DNA of 8,751 bases from SLQH01 sp964612995 (lineage in GTDB: Bacteria > Planctomycetota > UBA11346), in contig CAZTGE010000163.1 in the NCBI GenBank assembly GCA_964612995.1, positions 1-8,751 of the forward strand, given 5' to 3'. Position numbers and translations under genes: made by a program. The notes under the pieces were generated by a model that made no database searches, was not told the origin of the DNA, and was given only the letters and a program-made list of their open reading frames with translations. Positions 6,250-8,751 of this stretch are shown piece by piece (the first letter of the stretch is position 1; every line of letters begins with the position of its first letter).

Positions 6250-6642
6250 TCAGGTGCCCGCGGCGACGATGATGCCGTTGATGCCGATCTCGTAGAGGAA
6301 CAGCAGTACGAGGCACGCCACCGGGATGCCGATGCGTGCGGCGTGGCTGTGCAGACGGTAGGCCGCGAGCACCGCGGTGGTGGTCATCGCCGCCAGGAGC
6401 AGCAGGTGGCCGCGATCGCCGAGCGCGAGGATCACGCTCACCACCGGTCCGGTCGTTCGGCCCTGTTCAGCGATCCGCGCCGCGGCGGCATCGATCCGGC
6501 CCCAGGTGGCCCAGGCCTGGACCAGGGCCATCGCGCCGACCGACCAGGCGAAGCCGAGCGCGACGAGTTCGAGCCGCTCTGAGCGGGTCTTGGGCGCCCG
6601 GGGCAGCAGCGGATGGCGCCAGCCGCTGGGCTCTTCGCTCAT
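6250..6642 (-). CDS. Small integral membrane protein of unknown function
   Basis: 130 residues from ATG at 6642. I do not recognise the family. After a charged N-terminus (about 1-23, many Arg/Lys/Glu) there are hydrophobic stretches at about 24-45 (LELVALGFAWSVGAMALVQA), 65-95 (two parts broken by a GDRGH turn) and 104-127 (IGIPVACLVLLFLYEIG). This suggests three or four transmembrane helices, with the basic N-terminus probably cytoplasmic. Its ATG overlaps the stop of the upstream epimerase gene (ATGA, 6639-6642), so the two are almost certainly co-transcribed and translationally coupled. That suggests a shared role such as membrane steps in sugar metabolism, but nothing in the sequence confirms it. 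A long overlapping open frame extends upstream to 8286; only this 3' part looks like protein, while the rest is antisense to other genes. Confidence 0.75.
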   Translation of the reverse strand: MSEEPSGWRHPLLPRAPKTRSERLELVALGFAWSVGAMALVQAWATWGRIDAAAARIAEQGRTTGPVVSVILALGDRGHLLLLAAMTTTAVLAAYRLHSHAARIGIPVACLVLLFLYEIGINGIIVAAGT

Positions 6643-7490
6643 GCGTCGAACAGGCCGCGCAGCCAGGCGGCATCGGTGGCGAGGCGCTCGATGCCGCGCT
6701 CGATGCCGGTGAAGTTCTCGATGCTGTACCAGCCGTCGTAGCCGTGTTGCGTGAGGCTGGCGATGATGCCCGGCCAGTCCATGTCGCCCTCGCCGAGCGG
6801 CACGCTGGTGCCGGTCCATCCCTGGCCCTTGGCCGGGGTCTCGCACTTGCCGATGGCGGTGTCCTTGACGTGGACGTGGCGGAGGAACTCGCCGAGAATG
6901 TCGATGCCCATGGGGATCGACTCGTGGCCCTCGCGCAGGAAGTTGCCGGGATCGTAGATCACGCCGACCTGGGTCGGGTCGAGCCCCTCGAGCACGCGCA
7001 TGGCCGCGCTGGCCGAGGGACAGATCGAGTTGTCGTGGAGTTCGATCAGGCTGTCGACGCCGGTCTCGAAGGAGATCTGGTTGAGGTCGCGGTAGGCCGC
7101 GCGGGTCTCGTCGAGCAGCTGACGGTAGGTCGCCGCGCCGCCGTACCACGGCACGCGCACGCGCAGCAGTTCGCATTCGAGCAGACGGGCGGCCTCGACC
7201 CCGATCGCGATCTGGTCGATGTCGTCGGTCATCGCATAGCTGCCGACGCAGGAGCAGGCGAGTTCGTTGGTGACCAGCAGCTCGTGGAGCGCGGCGGCCT
7301 GATCCTGCGCTTCGGCCTGGTCGATCACTGCGGGGTTGTTCTTCCAGCAGTTCGGCGGCTGGGCCGGATCGTAGTCGCGCGGCTTGAGCGCGAGCTCGAC
7401 GCCGTCGTATCCGGCCGCCTTGATCGCGGGAATCAGCTCGGGCAGTTCGCACCAGGGGGTGCAGCTGGTGGTGACGCTGATGCGGGCCAT
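6639..7490 (-). CDS. Sugar phosphate isomerase/epimerase (xylose isomerase-like TIM barrel)
   Basis: 283 residues from ATG at 7490, with GAGGAG at 7497-7502, 6 nt upstream; the longer frame to 7562 lacks such a site. The protein fits the xylose isomerase-like TIM-barrel superfamily (sugar epimerases, IolE/Hyi-like enzymes, endonuclease IV fold). It shows barrel strands ISVTTSC (3-9) and GYDGVELA (27-34), and the metal-site residues expected of the family: Glu150 in IELHDNS, Asp180 in VIYDPGNF, His205/His207 in HVHVKD, and Glu258 in YSIENF. Such enzymes interconvert keto sugars or their phosphates at a divalent metal. The exact substrate cannot be read from sequence. The family also includes hydroxypyruvate isomerase and inosose dehydratase, which remain possible. 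It is transcribed divergently from thiG and shares a 4-nt overlap with the membrane protein gene downstream. Confidence 0.88.
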   Translation of the reverse strand: MARISVTTSCTPWCELPELIPAIKAAGYDGVELALKPRDYDPAQPPNCWKNNPAVIDQAEAQDQAAALHELLVTNELACSCVGSYAMTDDIDQIAIGVEAARLLECELLRVRVPWYGGAATYRQLLDETRAAYRDLNQISFETGVDSLIELHDNSICPSASAAMRVLEGLDPTQVGVIYDPGNFLREGHESIPMGIDILGEFLRHVHVKDTAIGKCETPAKGQGWTGTSVPLGEGDMDWPGIIASLTQHGYDGWYSIENFTGIERGIERLATDAAWLRGLFDA

Positions 7491-7511
7491 GAGACGCTCC
7501 TCGTGAGTCAC

Positions 7512-7584
7512 CGTGGTTATGCCGCCGCGCGTCGGGGCGGGCAAGGGGAAGATCGTGGCCACGGTTCGGACCCCGCGTGGTTAT
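7512..7584. promoter_or_regulatory. Possible operator cluster between the epimerase gene and thiG
   Basis: In the 133-bp divergent spacer, CGTGGTTAT occurs twice as a direct repeat (7512-7520 and 7576-7584). Between the copies lies a perfect palindrome CGTGGCCACG (7554-7563) that shares the CGTGG half. Repeated half-sites in a divergent promoter region are what a transcription factor site can look like. Alternatively they are chance in GC-rich DNA. No regulator gene is adjacent. No TPP riboswitch (THI box) motifs were found ahead of thiG. Confidence 0.3.
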
Positions 7585-7623
7585 CCCTTTTCCCTTGTGT
7601 GGGGTGCATACAACCGCCGGGAC

Positions 7624-8457
7624 ATGAGCACCGTCGATACCCCTCCGGTCCCGCCCCTGCAGGTGGGACAGTACACCTTCACCAGCCGGCTCCTGGTCGG
7701 CACCGGCAAATACGCCGACAACCCGACCATGGAACGCGCGCTGGCCGCCTCGGGCGCCGACGTGATCACCGTCGCGGTCCGTCGGGCCAACCTCGACCAG
7801 CGCGGCACCGGTGGCAGCCTGCTCGACCACATCGATCCCGAGCGGTACCAGCTGCTGCCGAACACCGCCGGCTGTTTCAACGCCGAAGACGCGTTGCGTA
7901 CCGCCCGCCTCGGCCGCGAGCTGGGGATCTCGGAGATGGTCAAGCTCGAGGTGCTCGCCGATCCGCAGACCCTGTTGCCGCACCCGACCCAGACCCTGGA
8001 GGCCTGTCGCGTGCTGGTCGATGAAGGTTTCACCGTGCTCGTCTATACCTCCGACGACCCGGTGCTCGCGCTCGAGCTCGAGCACGCCGGCGCTGCGGCG
8101 GTCATGCCCGCCGGCGCTCCCATCGGCTCGGGCCAGGGCGTGCTCAACCGCAACAGCATCGAGATCATCATCGAACGCGCGTCGGTGCCGATCATCGTCG
8201 ACGCTGGCGTGGGCACCGCCAGCGACGTGACCGTGGCGATGGAGATGGGCGCCGACGGCGTGCTGTTGAACACCGGCGTCGCCCACGCGCGCGATCCGGT
8301 GATGATGGCCCGCGCGATGCGCCAGGCGCTCGACGCCGGCTACTGGGCCGCGCGCGCCGGTCGCATCCCGCGCAAGCGTTACGCCAACGCGAGCAGCCCG
8401 ACCACGGGTCTGATCGACACCGATGCCAGGCCCGCGATCGAGGTGCCGGGCGAGTAG
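7624..8457 (+). CDS. thiG: Thiazole synthase
   Basis: 277 residues from ATG at 7624. ThiG builds the thiazole phosphate ring of thiamine from 1-deoxy-D-xylulose 5-phosphate, dehydroglycine (or glycine imine) and the ThiS thiocarboxylate, in the cytoplasm as a TIM-barrel enzyme. Family motifs are clear: LLVGTGKY (23-30), LLPNTAGC (77-84), MVKLEVLAD (105-113) with the Schiff-base Lys107, MPAGAPIGSGQG (161-172; MPLG is usual, so Ala replaces Leu), VDAGVGTASD (192-201), GADGVLLNTGVA (209-220) and ASSPTTGL (256-263) at the end. The last 14 or so residues are a short extension beyond the conserved end. The ribosome binding site is weak (GGGAC touching the ATG). In-frame upstream starts at 7513 and 7519 would add residues that look like spacer. 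ThiS, ThiF and ThiH/ThiO genes are absent from the window, so thiG stands alone here. Confidence 0.96.
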   Translation: MSTVDTPPVPPLQVGQYTFTSRLLVGTGKYADNPTMERALAASGADVITVAVRRANLDQRGTGGSLLDHIDPERYQLLPNTAGCFNAEDALRTARLGRELGISEMVKLEVLADPQTLLPHPTQTLEACRVLVDEGFTVLVYTSDDPVLALELEHAGAAAVMPAGAPIGSGQGVLNRNSIEIIIERASVPIIVDAGVGTASDVTVAMEMGADGVLLNTGVAHARDPVMMARAMRQALDAGYWAARAGRIPRKRYANASSPTTGLIDTDARPAIEVPGE

Positions 8458-8580
8458 GTATCGCGGTCCCGGCGGCGGGCGGTCTCAGACTGTGACGGGT
8501 CCCCCACAGCTCGCAGTGAAGCGTCCGCACGGCAGAGATCGCGGATAGCGGGTCGGCCTACCGAGAAACGATTTACTGCG

Positions 8581-8712
8581 GTAACTACTCAGGGACTTCG
8601 CCCCTACGGTCCTCACTGCGTGAGGACCCACCCCTCTGGCTTTGTCGTGGTTCGCCTGCGTCTGCAGGCAGATTCAGGCGTGGGCGACACTAATCAAATG
8701 TAACTACTCAGG
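8581..8712 (+). repeat. Direct repeat GTAACTACTCAGG, two copies 119 bp apart
   Basis: Identical 13-mers occur at 8581-8593 and 8700-8712, with a related copy (one mismatch) at 6199-6211, all on the plus strand. The two near copies bracket a hairpin-rich segment of 106 bp. This may be a tandem or dispersed intergenic repeat or the edge of a non-autonomous element. No transposase is present in the window. Confidence 0.6.
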
Positions 8713-8733
8713 CCTATTCCTGTGCTCTCATAA

Positions 8734-8751
8734 ACCACAGAGAACACAGAG
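8734..8751 (+). repeat. CACAGAG repeat at window edge
   Basis: CACAGAG occurs twice (8736-8742 and 8745-8751) and the repeat probably continues past the edge. From general knowledge, ACCACAGAG-type tandem motifs recur between genes in several bacterial phyla. Too little is visible to define the unit. Confidence 0.4.

Larger units (their letters stand above)
8458..8751. other. Non-coding, repeat-rich right end
   Basis: No gene is supported after thiG. The stretch contains a perfect 9-bp hairpin GGTCCTCAC/GTGAGGACC at 8608-8628, a 6-bp hairpin GCCTGC/GCAGGC at 8654-8669, and the repeat motifs listed separately. An imperfect 10-bp inverted repeat (8720-8729 with 8740-8749) lies at the edge. There is no clear intrinsic terminator for thiG. 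Confidence 0.55.

Noticed and set aside
7491..7623. TPP riboswitch ahead of thiG
   Set aside because: I looked for the conserved CTGAGA and TGAACCTGAT-like elements and found none; the spacer is also short for it.
6336..8024. 562-codon plus-strand frame opposite the epimerase gene and into thiG
   Set aside because: Shadow of the epimerase and membrane protein genes; it would also overlap thiG in another frame.
8581..8712. Insertion sequence bounded by GTAACTACTCAGG
   Set aside because: The copies are direct rather than inverted, only 106 bp apart, and no transposase or target-site duplication is visible.

Overview
This is a high-GC stretch of a bacterial chromosome, roughly two-thirds G+C by eye. 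The gene content suggests a Gram-negative-type bacterium: a sodium-pumping oxaloacetate decarboxylase, a type IV pilin-like protein, an FHA protein, a xylose-isomerase-like sugar epimerase and thiamine biosynthesis. The mix of prepilin-like proteins, sugar phosphate isomerases and hairpin-rich intergenic DNA would fit a Planctomycetota/PVC-type or environmental proteobacterial genome. No marker gene is present, so this is a weak inference.

Layout: (1) 1-815, minus: 5' part of an FHA-domain gene, running off the left edge inside a Pro-Glu repeat. (2) 816-1372: about 560 bp of non-coding DNA packed with short perfect hairpins. (3) 1373-1945, minus: a small prepilin-like protein. (4) 1946-2223: spacer holding a candidate promoter for the operon that follows. 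(5) 2224-6051, plus: oadG-oadA-oadB, encoding the gamma, alpha and beta subunits of the Na+-translocating oxaloacetate decarboxylase, with a strong hairpin between oadA and oadB and a terminator-like hairpin after oadB. (6) 6250-7490, minus: a sugar phosphate isomerase/epimerase gene overlapping a small membrane protein gene by 4 nt. (7) 7624-8457, plus: thiG. (8) 8458-8751: non-coding DNA with repeated GTAACTACTCAGG motifs and, at the edge, a CACAGAG repeat.

The clearest functional unit is oadGAB. The alpha subunit removes the carboxyl group from oxaloacetate onto biotin. The beta subunit decarboxylates carboxybiotin and exports Na+. The gamma subunit anchors the complex. All catalytic residues I could check are intact. 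The unusual point is that the beta subunit carries an N-terminal signal peptide and an extra extracytoplasmic region of about 170 residues that I do not recognise.

I found no CRISPR array, transposase, tRNA, rRNA, defence system or complete mobile element. The less ordinary signals are the extended OadB, the hairpin array at 916-1138 and the GTAACTACTCAGG repeats. None of them proves a new system.
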